64,000 bases of DNA from Bacillus badius NBRC 15713 (GCF_001591605.1 NZ_BCVF01000015.1:21939-85938), one strand, 5' to 3'. Counted from the first letter of the stretch, positions 51,188-60,579 are shown. Numbers and translations: made by a program. Notes: generated by a model not told the origin, from the letters alone.

Positions 51188-51906
51188 GAAAAATCCCTGT
51201 ATTAGAAATATTCGGGCCGACCGTGCAAGGAGAAGGAGCAGTCATTGGCCGCAAGACCATGTTTGTCCGGACAGCCGGCTGCGATTACCGCTGTTCGTGG
51301 TGTGATTCTGCTTTTACTTGGGACGGCTCCGCCAAAGAGCAAATCCGGCTGCTCACAGCCGAAGAGATTTGGGAGGAGCTTATACAAACAGGAGGTCAGA
51401 CATTCGACCATGTAACCATTTCTGGCGGAAATCCAGCACTGCTGCCGCAAATAGCCGACTTGCTCGCCAAGCTTGCTGAAAAAGGCGTGAGCACAGCGCT
51501 CGAAACACAAGGAAGCCGCTGGCAGGAATGGTTTTATCAAATTGATGAGCTGACGATTTCACCAAAACCGCCGAGCTCGGGAATGGAAACGGATTTTGAG
51601 CAGCTGTCTCTCATTGTTGAGCGGCTGACAGCGAAGGGCAGAGCGGCCAGTTTGAAGGTCGTGGTCTTTGACGAAAACGATTTGGCCTTTGCCAAAAAGG
51701 TTCATCAGCTTTACCCGACGCTGCCATTTTTTCTGCAAGTTGGGAATGATCGTTTGCAAGAGCAGAAACAGGGGGACCTGCTGCCTTACCTGGTGAGCCG
51801 CTATGAGTGGCTAATCAACAAAGTGATGCCTGATAAGGAATGGAAAAGCGTCCGGGTCTTGCCCCAGCTTCATACATTTGTATGGGGAAACAAGCAAGGT
51901 GTGTAA
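51184..51906 (+). CDS. queE: 7-carboxy-7-deazaguanine synthase QueE
   Basis: A 240-residue radical-SAM enzyme that contracts the pterin ring to carboxydeazaguanine. The cluster motif C-x3-C-x2-C (CDYRCSWC) lies near residue 34. The start ATG (51184) overlaps the queD stop (ATGA), which fixes it against the longer frame from 51112. Unlike in B. subtilis, no queF follows; a terminator does. Confidence 0.94.
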   Translation: MRKIPVLEIFGPTVQGEGAVIGRKTMFVRTAGCDYRCSWCDSAFTWDGSAKEQIRLLTAEEIWEELIQTGGQTFDHVTISGGNPALLPQIADLLAKLAEKGVSTALETQGSRWQEWFYQIDELTISPKPPSSGMETDFEQLSLIVERLTAKGRAASLKVVVFDENDLAFAKKVHQLYPTLPFFLQVGNDRLQEQKQGDLLPYLVSRYEWLINKVMPDKEWKSVRVLPQLHTFVWGNKQGV

Positions 51907-51910
51907 CCAA

Positions 51911-51948
51911 AAAAGAGATGCCAAAATTGGCATCTCTTTCTCCTTTTT
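51911..51948 (+). terminator. Intrinsic terminator of queCDE
   Basis: AAAGAGATGCCA, loop, TGGCATCTCTTT, T-rich tail. Confidence 0.9.
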
Positions 51949-51974
51949 GCTAACAGAGGATCAGTAGTAGGAAC

Positions 51975-53153
51975 TTAGCGATCATTGGCTGCTAGAGCTG
52001 TTTTTAACCGCTGCAGGCCCTCTTCGACAATGGAGCGGGGACAGGCAACATTCATGCGCATAAAGCCTTCTCCGCCGCTGCGGTATTTAGAGCCCTGCCC
52101 CAGTGCAAGCTTTCCTTTTAACAGAAGCTTCTTCATTAACTCGTCATCGCTAAGGCCAAGCTTGCGGCAATCAATCCATACTAAATAGCTGCCTTCCGGT
52201 TCAATGACCGTTAAATCCGGCAATTCACGGCCGATAAATTCCTTTACGAGCTGAATATTGCCGCGGATATAGTCGATGGCTTCATCAAGCCAAGGACCGC
52301 CTTCGCGGTAGGCAGCTTCCGTAGCGGCAATCCCCATTATATTTAATGTGAAAAATCCCTGCTTAGCCAGCACTTTTTGCAGCTTGGCACGCAGTTCTTT
52401 GTCCGGCACGATCATGGCAGAAGTTTGCAGGCCGGCCAAATTGAATGTTTTGCTTGGGGCAATGCAGGTAACGATCGGCGATTGGCAGTTTTCGTGAATG
52501 GAAGCGATCGGTGTATGCTTATGCGGCTCAGCGGTTAAATCGCTATGTATTTCATCGGAAACGATCAGCACATTGTATTTTTGGCACAGGTCAGCGATCG
52601 CTGAAAGCTCTGTTTTTGTCCATACACGCCCTCCAGGATTATGAGGACTGCATAACAGAAATAGTTTGACTTCTTCATTGGATAACTTTTCTTCCAGATC
52701 TGCTAAGTCGATTTCATATCGGTCATCTTTCAACATAAGCTCGCTGTTGACGACAAGCCGGCCATTGCGCTCAATCATATCGAAAAATGGCGTATAGACA
52801 GGAGATTGCACCAGGACAGAATCCCCTAACTCAGTGAATGCTTCGATTGCTGCGCCCAGCGAAGGAACGACGCCTTGGTTGAACAAAAGCCACTCCGTTT
52901 CGATTTCCCATCCATGCCGCTTCAACATCCAGTGTTTAATTGCTTCTTTCATGGACTCCGGGATCGCTGTGTAACCATATATGCCGTGTTCAGCCTGCTT
53001 GACCACGGCTTCTTTAACAGCATCGGGTGCCTCGAAGTCCATATCGGCTACCCACATAGGAAGAGCGTCCTCTACACCGAAAACGGCTTTGAGGTTATCC
53101 CACTTCACCGCATTCGTACCTGTGCGGTTGATCACTCGATCAAATCTGCTCAT
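51975..53153 (-). CDS. patB: MalY/PatB-type cystathionine beta-lyase/aminotransferase
   Basis: A 392-residue fold-type I PLP enzyme. ALPMWVADMDFEAPDAV near residue 29 and SPHNPGGRVW near 165 are family marks; the PLP lysine is in APSKTFNLAGL near 230. It cleaves cystathionine or related C-S compounds; PatB of B. subtilis is a C-S lyase. ATG at 53153 has GGATGGTGAAG upstream and fits the family start; ATG at 53165 would add four residues. Confidence 0.87.
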   Translation of the reverse strand: MSRFDRVINRTGTNAVKWDNLKAVFGVEDALPMWVADMDFEAPDAVKEAVVKQAEHGIYGYTAIPESMKEAIKHWMLKRHGWEIETEWLLFNQGVVPSLGAAIEAFTELGDSVLVQSPVYTPFFDMIERNGRLVVNSELMLKDDRYEIDLADLEEKLSNEEVKLFLLCSPHNPGGRVWTKTELSAIADLCQKYNVLIVSDEIHSDLTAEPHKHTPIASIHENCQSPIVTCIAPSKTFNLAGLQTSAMIVPDKELRAKLQKVLAKQGFFTLNIMGIAATEAAYREGGPWLDEAIDYIRGNIQLVKEFIGRELPDLTVIEPEGSYLVWIDCRKLGLSDDELMKKLLLKGKLALGQGSKYRSGGEGFMRMNVACPRSIVEEGLQRLKTALAANDR

Positions 53154-53250
53154 AATCTTCACCATCCTGACAAGTAATATATAATCATGTTAAATTATTT
53201 TTAGAAAAAAGGGCAATAATTTGTCTTTTTATTTGAGGAGGAATAGAAAA

Positions 53251-53514
53251 ATGAATAAAGATATTGAGACGAATAGAAGGTTTGACCGTGTTCTTCGGGA
53301 GTGGGACCCATTTAAAGAAGGCGGAGATTTTTATGATACAGAGGCAGCGGATGCTATTCAAGCGGTGCATCAGTTAGATGATCTGGAAGCGCTGGCGCGG
53401 AAAATACAAGAGATTTACGAATTTTCGTTTGAAAAGCCGCTTTCTTTGGCAAGCTGCCGCCATGTGGCAACAGAGTTATTGCGCATTAAAAATGAAGCGT
53501 CTTGTGAGCTCTAA
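53251..53514 (+). CDS. yugE: DUF1871 family protein YugE
   Basis: An 87-residue helical cytosolic protein of unknown function. REWDPFKEGGDFYDTEAADAIQAV near residue 15 marks DUF1871. ATG at 53251 has AGGAGGAAT upstream. Divergent from patB, as in the B. subtilis patB-yug region. Confidence 0.8.
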   Translation: MNKDIETNRRFDRVLREWDPFKEGGDFYDTEAADAIQAVHQLDDLEALARKIQEIYEFSFEKPLSLASCRHVATELLRIKNEASCEL

Positions 53515-53538
53515 GAGACAATAACTGCTTTCTCATTG

Positions 53539-53587
53539 CACGGATGGATAGAAGAACAACTGTTTCTTTATAGGGTCCATCCGCGTG
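53539..53587 (+). other. Long stem-loop between yugE and lysP
   Basis: CACGGATGGA (53539-53548) pairs with TCCATCCG-CGTG (53576-53587), with an inner AAGAAC/GTTTCTT stem. No T run follows, so it is not a plain terminator. The remaining 190 bases before lysP are AT-rich with no other structure seen. Confidence 0.4.
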
Positions 53588-53776
53588 GTAATACTTGGAA
53601 AAGAGAGAAGATTTTATATTTTGAAAAAGTAATTTAAAGAGTAGTTAAATTTTAAATCTACAGAAAATAATACTTTTCAGAAATGTAAAAGTTTATTAAA
53701 ATAACAAATGAAAAGTTTGTGAAAAGAGTGAACCTCTTTTTTTGAGTCAGCCAACAATGAGAAAGGATTGGAACAT

Positions 53777-55261
53777 ATGGCTATACAACAGGATCACAGC
53801 ACCTTGGAGCCTGGACAAGCAGGGCAACAATTAAAGAGAGGCTTGAAGTCCCGGCATTTAACGATGATTTCTATCGGCGGGGCAATTGGCACCGGGCTAT
53901 TTCTTGGAAGCGGTGCCGCCATTCACACGGCAGGACCAGGAGGAGCATTGCTTGCTTATGCGCTAGTCGGTGCCATGGTATTCTTCGTGATGACTAGCTT
54001 AGGGGAAATGTCTGCGTTTATGCCAGTGAGCGGGGCATTCAGTACATATGGAACAAAATTTGTTGATCCGGCATTTGGTTTTGCTTTAGGCTGGACCTAC
54101 TGGTTTAACTGGGCAATGACAATTGCCGCCGAGTTAACCGCTTCCACTATGATTATGAAATTTTGGTTTCCAGACAGCCCGTCGTTGTTATGGAGCATGT
54201 CGTTTTTAGCTTTAATCTTTTTCTTAAACTACTTATCTGTTAAAGGATACGGAGAAGGAGAATATTGGTTTTCCTTCATTAAAGTGTCAGCAGTTATCAT
54301 TTTCATCATCGTCGGTGTACTGATGATCTTCGGTATTATGGGCGGAGAGGTTATTGGCTTTAAAAACTTTACTATAGATGATGCGCCATTTTCCGGCGGT
54401 TTTCTAGGTGTATTTATTGTATTCGTGGCTGCAGGCTTTTCCTTCCAAGGAACGGAAATTGTCGGCGTTGCTGCCGGAGAAAGTGAAGATCCTGCGAAAA
54501 ATGTGCCAAAAGCGATTAAAAGTGTGTTTTGGAGAATTTTGCTTTTCTACGTATTGGCCATCTTTGTTATCGGGTTAATTATTCCGTATACAAATCCAGA
54601 TTTGCAAAGTGAAAGTGTAATGGTCAGCCCATTTACGATAGTCTTTGAAAAAGCCGGTCTTGCTTTTGCTGCTTCACTGATGAATGCAGTTATTTTGACC
54701 GCTGTTTTATCTGCGGGAAACTCTAGTCTTTATGCGTCGACCCGTATGCTGTACTCCATGGCAAAAGAAGGGCAGGCACCGCGTATTTTTGCTAAGCTGA
54801 ACCAACGCGGCGTTCCGATTGCGGCCATCATTTTAACGTGCGCGGTGGGAATGCTCGCCTTTTTCTCTTCAATTTTTGGTGATGGCATCGTTTATGTGTG
54901 GCTAATGAACTCAATCGGTATTACCGGTTTTATTTTCTGGCTTGGTATCTCTATCAGCCATTATCGTTTTCGTAAAGCTTTTCTGGCACAAGGCCATTCA
55001 CTGGATGAACTGCCATACCATGCAAAATGGTACCCATTCGGACCGATTTTCGCTATTGTCATTGGTTTAATTGTTATTCTTGCGCAAAATTTCCAGGCGT
55101 TTCTTGCTGATAAAATCGATTGGGGAAGTGTAGTAGCTGCTTACATGGGCATCCCGCTTTTCCTTCTGCTATGGCTTGGATATAAATTGATCAAGAAAAC
55201 AAAAGTGGTGCCGCTTCAGGAATGTGAGTTTGATTTTGCGGACCATGAAAAACACAACTAA
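53777..55261 (+). CDS. lysP: Lysine-specific permease-like APC transporter
   Basis: A 494-residue amino-acid permease with 12 predicted helices. It follows Escherichia coli LysP closely through the whole length: RHLTMISIGGAIGTGLFLGSG near residue 27, FALGWTYWFNWAMTIA near 108, GFSFQGTEIVGVAAGESEDPAKN near 225, ILTAVLSAGNSSLYASTRMLY near 312. Lysine is the best guess for substrate, from this resemblance as recalled. I chose ATG at 53777 with AAAGGA nine bases upstream. Confidence 0.82.
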   Translation: MAIQQDHSTLEPGQAGQQLKRGLKSRHLTMISIGGAIGTGLFLGSGAAIHTAGPGGALLAYALVGAMVFFVMTSLGEMSAFMPVSGAFSTYGTKFVDPAFGFALGWTYWFNWAMTIAAELTASTMIMKFWFPDSPSLLWSMSFLALIFFLNYLSVKGYGEGEYWFSFIKVSAVIIFIIVGVLMIFGIMGGEVIGFKNFTIDDAPFSGGFLGVFIVFVAAGFSFQGTEIVGVAAGESEDPAKNVPKAIKSVFWRILLFYVLAIFVIGLIIPYTNPDLQSESVMVSPFTIVFEKAGLAFAASLMNAVILTAVLSAGNSSLYASTRMLYSMAKEGQAPRIFAKLNQRGVPIAAIILTCAVGMLAFFSSIFGDGIVYVWLMNSIGITGFIFWLGISISHYRFRKAFLAQGHSLDELPYHAKWYPFGPIFAIVIGLIVILAQNFQAFLADKIDWGSVVAAYMGIPLFLLLWLGYKLIKKTKVVPLQECEFDFADHEKHN

Positions 55262-55283
55262 ACGGATTTGTTTGATTAAAGTG

Positions 55284-55322
55284 AACCGGACAGCGTTATT
55301 TTTACGCTGTCCGGTTTTTTTT
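55284..55322 (+). terminator. Intrinsic terminator of lysP
   Basis: AACCGGACAGCG, loop, CGCTGTCCGGTT, T run. Confidence 0.95.
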
Positions 55323-55406
55323 GTAGAAAATGGACAAAAGCTATCTTTTTTTTACGAAAATGTTTGATATAATTGTGTTGATTTATGAAAATTTGGGGGA
55401 ATAGTT

Positions 55407-55907
55407 GTGAAAATAAACAATAGAGAACGAGAAATACTAGAAATTCTTGAAAAGGATGCCCGCTTCACCGCAGCGGATATCAGCAAAATGACAGGCTTAA
55501 ATGAAGAAAACGTGCAAGCTATGATTGATAAACTAGAAGAAGCGAGAGTGCTTGTTCATTACACGTCTCTTGTGGACTGGTCTAAAGTAGAAGACGATCA
55601 GCGGGTAACAGCGATGATTGATGTTAAAGTAACCCCGAAACGAGGCGTTGGTTTTCATGAAACAGCCGATAGAATTAGCCGGTTCAGCGAAGTCAGTTCT
55701 GTATATTTAATGTCCGGGGCATATGACTTATCCGTCACTGTGGAAGGCAAGTCCATGAACGAGGTGGCCCGATTTGTTTCTGAAAAGCTATCTGTGCTGG
55801 AAGAAGTCATTTCCACCACTACCCATTTTCAGCTGAAGAAATATAAACATGACGGCAGAATGTTTGAAGAAAAGCAAACAGACAGCAGAATCGTGGTGTC
55901 TCCGTAA
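55407..55907 (+). CDS. alaR: Lrp/AsnC-family regulator AlaR
   Basis: A 166-residue regulator: N-terminal winged HTH (about residues 1-55, ILEILEKDARFTAADISKMTG) and a RAM/Lrp ligand domain (about 70-145, with AYDLSVTVEGKSMNEVARFV). It is orthologous in place to B. subtilis AlaR (YugG), activator of alaT. The start is GTG at 55407 behind GGGGGAAT. The alaT ATG overlaps its stop. Confidence 0.88.
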   Translation: MKINNREREILEILEKDARFTAADISKMTGLNEENVQAMIDKLEEARVLVHYTSLVDWSKVEDDQRVTAMIDVKVTPKRGVGFHETADRISRFSEVSSVYLMSGAYDLSVTVEGKSMNEVARFVSEKLSVLEEVISTTTHFQLKKYKHDGRMFEEKQTDSRIVVSP

Positions 55908-57070
55908 TGATAGAAACAAAAAGTTATATTGCTAAGTCGGTAGAATTAATGCGTCCTTCTGGCATCCGCAAATTTTTTGATCTGGCGGCCGGTATGGAGG
56001 GTGTGATTTCCCTTGGGGTGGGAGAGCCGGATTTTGTCACCTCGTGGTCTGCAAGAGAAGCGGCCATTTCATCGCTTGAGCGCGGATTAACTTCTTATAC
56101 AGCAAATGCCGGGCTCCTGGAATTGCGGGAGGCAATAGCGGATTATACAAGCAGCCGTTTCAGTGTTTCTTATGATGCAAAAGAAGAAATTATTTTAACA
56201 GTCGGGGCCAGCCAGGCGCTGGACTTGGCGTTGCGGGCGATTATTGACCCGGGTGACGAAGTGGTAGTCGTGGAGCCTTGCTTTGTTTCTTACGCGCCCC
56301 TGGTTGAATTGGCTGGAGGAAAAACAGTGACAATAGAAGCGACAAGTGACCAGCAATTTAAGCTGCAGGCAGATGCTCTCAGAGAGGCCATTACTTCAAA
56401 AACAAAAGCGCTGCTGCTTTGTTCGCCCAACAACCCAACAGGAGCACAGCTTGATAAGGCGGATTTGGAGGCGATTGCGCAGATCGTCAAGCAACATGAT
56501 TTGCTGGTGATTGCAGATGAAATTTATGCGGAGCTCGCTTACGATATCCCTCATACTTCAATTGCAAGCCTTGAAGGGATGAGAGAGCGGACCATTTTAA
56601 TTAATGGCTTCTCTAAGGGGTTTGCTATGACCGGATGGAGGCTCGGATTCATTTGCGCTCCAGTTGAATTGGCGGCAGCAATGCTTAAAATTCATCAATA
56701 CGCTATGATGTGCGCCTCCACTCCGGCCCAATATGCTGCGCTTGAAGCATTGAAAACGGGAATGAAAGACGTAGAAGACATGAAAAAGGATTACCGGCGC
56801 CGGCGGAACTATATCGTTCAGTCATTTAATGATATGGGGCTTGACTGCCATACACCGGGAGGAGCATTTTATGTGTTTCCGTCCATCCAGAGCACTGGCT
56901 TAACATCAGAGAAGTTTGCTGAAGAGCTGTTAAAGGCTGAAAGAGTCGCTGTTGTACCGGGTTCTGTCTTTGGAAGGAGCGGAGAAGGGTTTATTCGTTG
57001 TTCCTATGCTTCCTCGATGGAGCAATTGCAAGAAGCAGTTCGGCGGATTCAGCGCTTTATTAACCAATAG
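55907..57070 (+). CDS. alaT: Alanine aminotransferase AlaT
   Basis: A 387-residue class I PLP aminotransferase. SLGVGEPDFVT near residue 36, SPNNPTGAQL near 172, the PLP lysine in NGFSKGFAMTGWRLGF near 235. Makes alanine from pyruvate and glutamate. Start ATG shares one base with the alaR stop (TAATG), so regulator and enzyme are coupled. Confidence 0.88.
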   Translation: MIETKSYIAKSVELMRPSGIRKFFDLAAGMEGVISLGVGEPDFVTSWSAREAAISSLERGLTSYTANAGLLELREAIADYTSSRFSVSYDAKEEIILTVGASQALDLALRAIIDPGDEVVVVEPCFVSYAPLVELAGGKTVTIEATSDQQFKLQADALREAITSKTKALLLCSPNNPTGAQLDKADLEAIAQIVKQHDLLVIADEIYAELAYDIPHTSIASLEGMRERTILINGFSKGFAMTGWRLGFICAPVELAAAMLKIHQYAMMCASTPAQYAALEALKTGMKDVEDMKKDYRRRRNYIVQSFNDMGLDCHTPGGAFYVFPSIQSTGLTSEKFAEELLKAERVAVVPGSVFGRSGEGFIRCSYASSMEQLQEAVRRIQRFINQ

Positions 57071-57164
57071 GAAAAGGCATACGAAAGTTTGTATTAGCTC
57101 CTCTTATGAAGAGAGCTGACAAAGCAGGAGCATGCGCATCGCAGGCAAGTTGTAAACCAAACGG

Positions 57165-57201
57165 GCCGACCCAAAAATAACTTTTTGGGTCGGCTTTTTT
57201 T
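57165..57201 (+). terminator. Intrinsic terminator of alaRT
   Basis: GCCGACCCAAAAA, TAAC loop, TTTTTGGGTCGGC, T7. Confidence 0.9.
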
Positions 57202-57338
57202 CTCCAAAACAGGCTGATCAGAATGAAAGCCGCCTCTTTCAGCGGTCCGCCCTCTTTATTTTGCAAATAAATTAGGACGGGTTTTAAAGAAACAGGACGG
57301 TGGAAAAGAAAAGATAATGAAAAGAAGGAGGGGCCGGT

Positions 57339-57971
57339 ATGAAGGTAATTGTGATCGGTGCAGGCAGCCAGGTTGGACAATTTGTGATCAAGTATTTGCA
57401 AGAGGCAGGACACGAATCAGTTGCCATAGTGAATGAGAAAAATAAAGCTCCCGACATGAAAAAGCTGGGCGCACAAAAAGCGGAGGCAAACGGCCGGCGC
57501 GATTTTACTTCTGCTTTCTCAGCGGGTGATGCGGTTATTTTTCTTTCCGATTCCAGTCCGAATGTCGGTGAAGGAAAAACCATTTTAGTCGATCACCGGG
57601 CAGTCATAGATGCTGTCCAAGCAGCAAAATCGAGAGGAATCCGTCGCTTCGTTATGATGAGTGCCGTGCGGGCGGGAGAGAGTTTAGAAGATAGGAGCGA
57701 AATGACTGGTGCTAAGGATATGCCCGACGAATTAATTCAAGAAGAAGCGATGAACTATACAGTTATTCGGCCAGCACGGATGACGGATAAGCCTGGAAAG
57801 GGAACGGTCACAATGAAAGACTCGCCCATGAATAATAATGACACGATCCCGCGTGAGGACGTAGCTGCTGTATTAGTAGCTATTCTTGAAAAGGAGGCTG
57901 TTTTTAATCGGATATTAGATGTAAGCAGCGGACCTATGCCTATTGATGATGCTATCCAAGCGCTTAACTAA
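57339..57971 (+). CDS. NAD(P)-binding SDR-like protein (YhfK/NmrA type), second copy
   Basis: A 210-residue protein with nucleotide loop GAGSQVGQFVIKYL near residue 7 and the same layout as the gene at 27514 (RRFVMMSAV; YTVIRPARMTDKPGKG; TIPREDVAAVLVA). The two are diverged paralogues. Function unknown. AGGAGGGG precedes the ATG. It lies 45 bases before the glutamate synthase-like gene and may be co-transcribed. Confidence 0.8.
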   Translation: MKVIVIGAGSQVGQFVIKYLQEAGHESVAIVNEKNKAPDMKKLGAQKAEANGRRDFTSAFSAGDAVIFLSDSSPNVGEGKTILVDHRAVIDAVQAAKSRGIRRFVMMSAVRAGESLEDRSEMTGAKDMPDELIQEEAMNYTVIRPARMTDKPGKGTVTMKDSPMNNNDTIPREDVAAVLVAILEKEAVFNRILDVSSGPMPIDDAIQALN

Positions 57972-58016
57972 AAAAACCGGCGCTTAGGGAGAAGAAAAAT
58001 AAAGGAGGGTTTTCCC

Positions 58017-59624
58017 ATGAGCTTAACATCCTGGCTGATTCTCGTTCTTATTGCTTTTATCGTATTAGCCATTATCGTGCCAGCTTGTTTCTTTCTCTAT
58101 ATTTATATGAAGGATGACCGGCAGAAGCAGCATGCTGTGCTGCGGAACTTTCCAGTTATCGGGAAAGTTCGCTACTTTACTGAACATCTTGGCCCGGAAT
58201 TGCGGCAATATTTATTTGAGGGAGACAATGAAGCAAAGCCTTTTTCAAGGAAGGAATATCAAGATATTGTAAAAGCCGGAAAATATAAAGAACGGCTGAT
58301 TGGATTCGGTTCAAAGCGCGACTTTAGTGAAGCTGGTTTTTATATACGCAATACGCTGTTTCCGAGGCAGCGAGAAGAAATGAGGGTGGACAATACTGAA
58401 AAGATAAAAACCCGTGTATACCGGATAGATTCAGATCATTTATTCACGAGGAAGGAGCATGGCGAGGAACAGCTCGTGGACCCTTATTATTTGAGGGAAG
58501 AAGATGCGGTCATCATTGGCAAGAGCAGCTGTCGGCATCCCTTTAAAGTGAGAGGGCTGGTTGGCCAGTCAGGCATGAGCTACGGGGCACTGGGCGAAAA
58601 GGCAATTGCTGCTTTATCAAAGGGCCTTGGTCTTGCCGGCGGAACTTGGATGAACACCGGAGAAGGCGGATTGTCTGAATACCACCTCGAAGGAAACCCG
58701 GATATTATCATGCAGATCGGTCCTGATTTATTTGGGGTCCGCCAGCCAAGCGGTGAATTTTCATGGGAAGAATTTAAAAAGAAAAGTGAAATAAAAAATG
58801 TGAAAGCGTTTGAATTAAAGCTGGCCCAAGGAGCAAAAACGCGCGGCGGACATGTAGAGGGGGAAAAGGTAACAGAGAAAATTGCTGCTATCCGCCTTGT
58901 AGAACCTGGAAAAACGATTAACAGCCCAAACCGCTTTTATGAATTTGATGATGTTCCAACCATGTTTGATTTTGTTGATCAACTCCGTTCTGTTGGAGGC
59001 AAACCAGTCGGAATCAAAATCGTTGTCGGCGACCTTGATGCGTTGGAAAGAATGATTTCCTATATGAAAGAAAGCGGAAAGGGTCCCGACTTTATCACGG
59101 TGGACGGCGGAGAAGGCGGTACAGGCGCTACTTTTCAGGAGCTCGCGGACACAGTTGGGTTGCCGATCATGTCTGCGCTTCCCGTTCTTGATGAGATGCT
59201 GCAAAAGTATGAGGTTCGCGATAAAGTGAAAATCATCGCATCCGGAAAATTGATTACTCCTGATAAAATAGCGATTGCGTTGGCAATGGGAGCTGACCTT
59301 GTGAACATCGCCCGGGGGTTTATGATCAATGTCGGCTGCATTATGGCGCAAGTATGCCACACAAATACATGTCCGGTCGGCGTAGCAACAACCGATGAAA
59401 AGCTTCAAGATGGCTTAGTGGTAGAGGAGAAGTGTTACCGGGTATGCAATTATGTCATATCGCTCCGCGAAGGGTTATATAATTTGGCCGCTGCTGCCGG
59501 TATTGAATCTCCAACGCAGTTTAAGCGGAAACACATTGTGTACAAAGACGAGCTTGGCCGGCTGGTGCCGCTTGAAGAAGTGATTATAGCCGCAGAACGG
59601 GCACAACGTGAAAAGCATGCATAA
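58017..59624 (+). CDS. FMN-binding glutamate synthase family protein (YerD type)
   Basis: A 535-residue membrane-anchored protein: one N-terminal helix (about residues 5-30), then a GltB-like FMN/Fe-S barrel. VGQSGMSYGALGEKAI near residue 182, TVDGGEGGTGAT near 360, and the 3Fe-4S cysteines as C-x5-C-x4-C (GCIMAQVCHTNTCPVG) near 440. It lacks the glutaminase domain of full glutamate synthase, so it is not GltB itself; the reaction is unknown. AAAGGAGGG precedes the ATG. Confidence 0.87.
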   Translation: MSLTSWLILVLIAFIVLAIIVPACFFLYIYMKDDRQKQHAVLRNFPVIGKVRYFTEHLGPELRQYLFEGDNEAKPFSRKEYQDIVKAGKYKERLIGFGSKRDFSEAGFYIRNTLFPRQREEMRVDNTEKIKTRVYRIDSDHLFTRKEHGEEQLVDPYYLREEDAVIIGKSSCRHPFKVRGLVGQSGMSYGALGEKAIAALSKGLGLAGGTWMNTGEGGLSEYHLEGNPDIIMQIGPDLFGVRQPSGEFSWEEFKKKSEIKNVKAFELKLAQGAKTRGGHVEGEKVTEKIAAIRLVEPGKTINSPNRFYEFDDVPTMFDFVDQLRSVGGKPVGIKIVVGDLDALERMISYMKESGKGPDFITVDGGEGGTGATFQELADTVGLPIMSALPVLDEMLQKYEVRDKVKIIASGKLITPDKIAIALAMGADLVNIARGFMINVGCIMAQVCHTNTCPVGVATTDEKLQDGLVVEEKCYRVCNYVISLREGLYNLAAAAGIESPTQFKRKHIVYKDELGRLVPLEEVIIAAERAQREKHA

Positions 59625-59631
59625 ATAAAGG

Positions 59632-59661
59632 AGAGCACCTTTCTGGAGAGGGTGCTCTTTT
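59632..59661 (+). terminator. Intrinsic terminator of the glutamate synthase-like gene
   Basis: AGAGCACC, loop, GGTGCTCTTTT. Confidence 0.85.
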
Positions 59662-59773
59662 GACTGCCGTTGGAGGGGGTGGTGTTCTGAAAGCCTCTTC
59701 TTCCCTTTAAGGATTCGATCGGTTGATTTCCAAACGGGCATCATTGTCCAGCTGTCTTAACTTTGTCCACTCT

Positions 59774-59918
59774 GCTGATTGGAATGGCAGGCGCGAAGAC
59801 TCCTGCGGGATCAGCGGGACAGGAGAGACTCAACAAGTGCTTTAGCGCGGAGGATGCTCGCCGTCTGCTCCGCGAAAGCGAAGTGCCTGGAGTGAAAATC
59901 AACAGCCCCATCCACAAG
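59774..59918. repeat. Dispersed Bacillus-type intergenic repeat, copy 2
   Basis: About 145 bases: GATTGGAATGGCAGGCGCG, ACTCCTGCGGGATCAGCGGG, a degenerate GC-rich middle, CGCGAAAGCGAAGTGCCTGG and GAAAATCAACAG, then CCATCCACAAG. It shares both ends with 12195-12275 but keeps the middle that copy 1 lost. Within the 581-bp gap 59625-60205 the rest is terminators and, near 60156, a TATAAT for yugI. Confidence 0.65.
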
Positions 59919-59926
59919 CAAACTAA

Positions 59927-59953
59927 AAAAGACAGCCACATAGGCTGTCTTCT
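59927..59953. terminator. Stem-loop next to the repeat
   Basis: An A-run, AAGACAGCC, loop, GGCTGTCTT; a short T-rich tail on the plus strand and TTTTTT on the minus strand. Confidence 0.6.
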
Positions 59954-60205
59954 TCAATCAAGGGGAAAATAGGGAATGTTGCATAGTTTAATCGTTCCCT
60001 GTTTTCAAGAATTTATGCGTGTTTCATACAAATAGTTGGCGATCCTCTCGATAGCCGGGGCAGCTCAAACTTTGTCATTCGATAAACTAGATATCGTCTC
60101 TATGAGGATAAATGGTGAAAAGTGGCTATCTTTAGAAATTTATCAGCAAATATGATATAATTTCATGATGCGTAGATAATGAATTTAATATTTAGGAGTG
60201 TTTGG

Positions 60206-60568
60206 ATGGGAAATCAGATCGAACAAGGACAGATTATTACAGGAAAAGTAACAGGCATTCAGCCTTATGGAGCGTTCATTGCATTGGACAACGGTACGCA
60301 GGGACTTGTCCATATTTCAGAAATTACTCATGGGTTTGTAAAAGACATTCATGACCACCTCCAAGTGGGCGAAGAAGTAACAGTAAAAGTAATGTCTGTT
60401 AATAAAGATGAGGGGAAAATCAGTTTATCTATCCGGGCGACTCAAGAAGCGAAGCCATCAGCTGTGCAGCCAGTCCGCCGTTTGAAAATTGATGAAAACA
60501 ATGAGGGATTTAATACGTTAAAGGATAAGCTGCAAGAATGGATTGATCAGTCCGGGGTAGGCAAGTAA
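60206..60568 (+). CDS. yugI: S1 RNA-binding protein YugI (general stress protein 13)
   Basis: A 120-residue protein with one S1 domain (residues 6-78: GQIITGKVTGIQPYGAFIAL, GLVHISEI, GKISLSIRA) and a basic/acidic C-terminal tail. It binds RNA or ribosomes and is stress-induced in B. subtilis. ATG at 60206 has TAGGAG upstream. It is the next yug gene after alaRT in B. subtilis; here two other genes are in between. Confidence 0.87.
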   Translation: MGNQIEQGQIITGKVTGIQPYGAFIALDNGTQGLVHISEITHGFVKDIHDHLQVGEEVTVKVMSVNKDEGKISLSIRATQEAKPSAVQPVRRLKIDENNEGFNTLKDKLQEWIDQSGVGK

Positions 60569-60579
60569 GGGGATGTGTG

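Noticed and set aside
53571..53590. T-box-like AGGGT....CCGCG before lysP
   Set aside because: The central four bases, which must pair with the tRNA end, do not fit, and there is no room for stem I after yugE.
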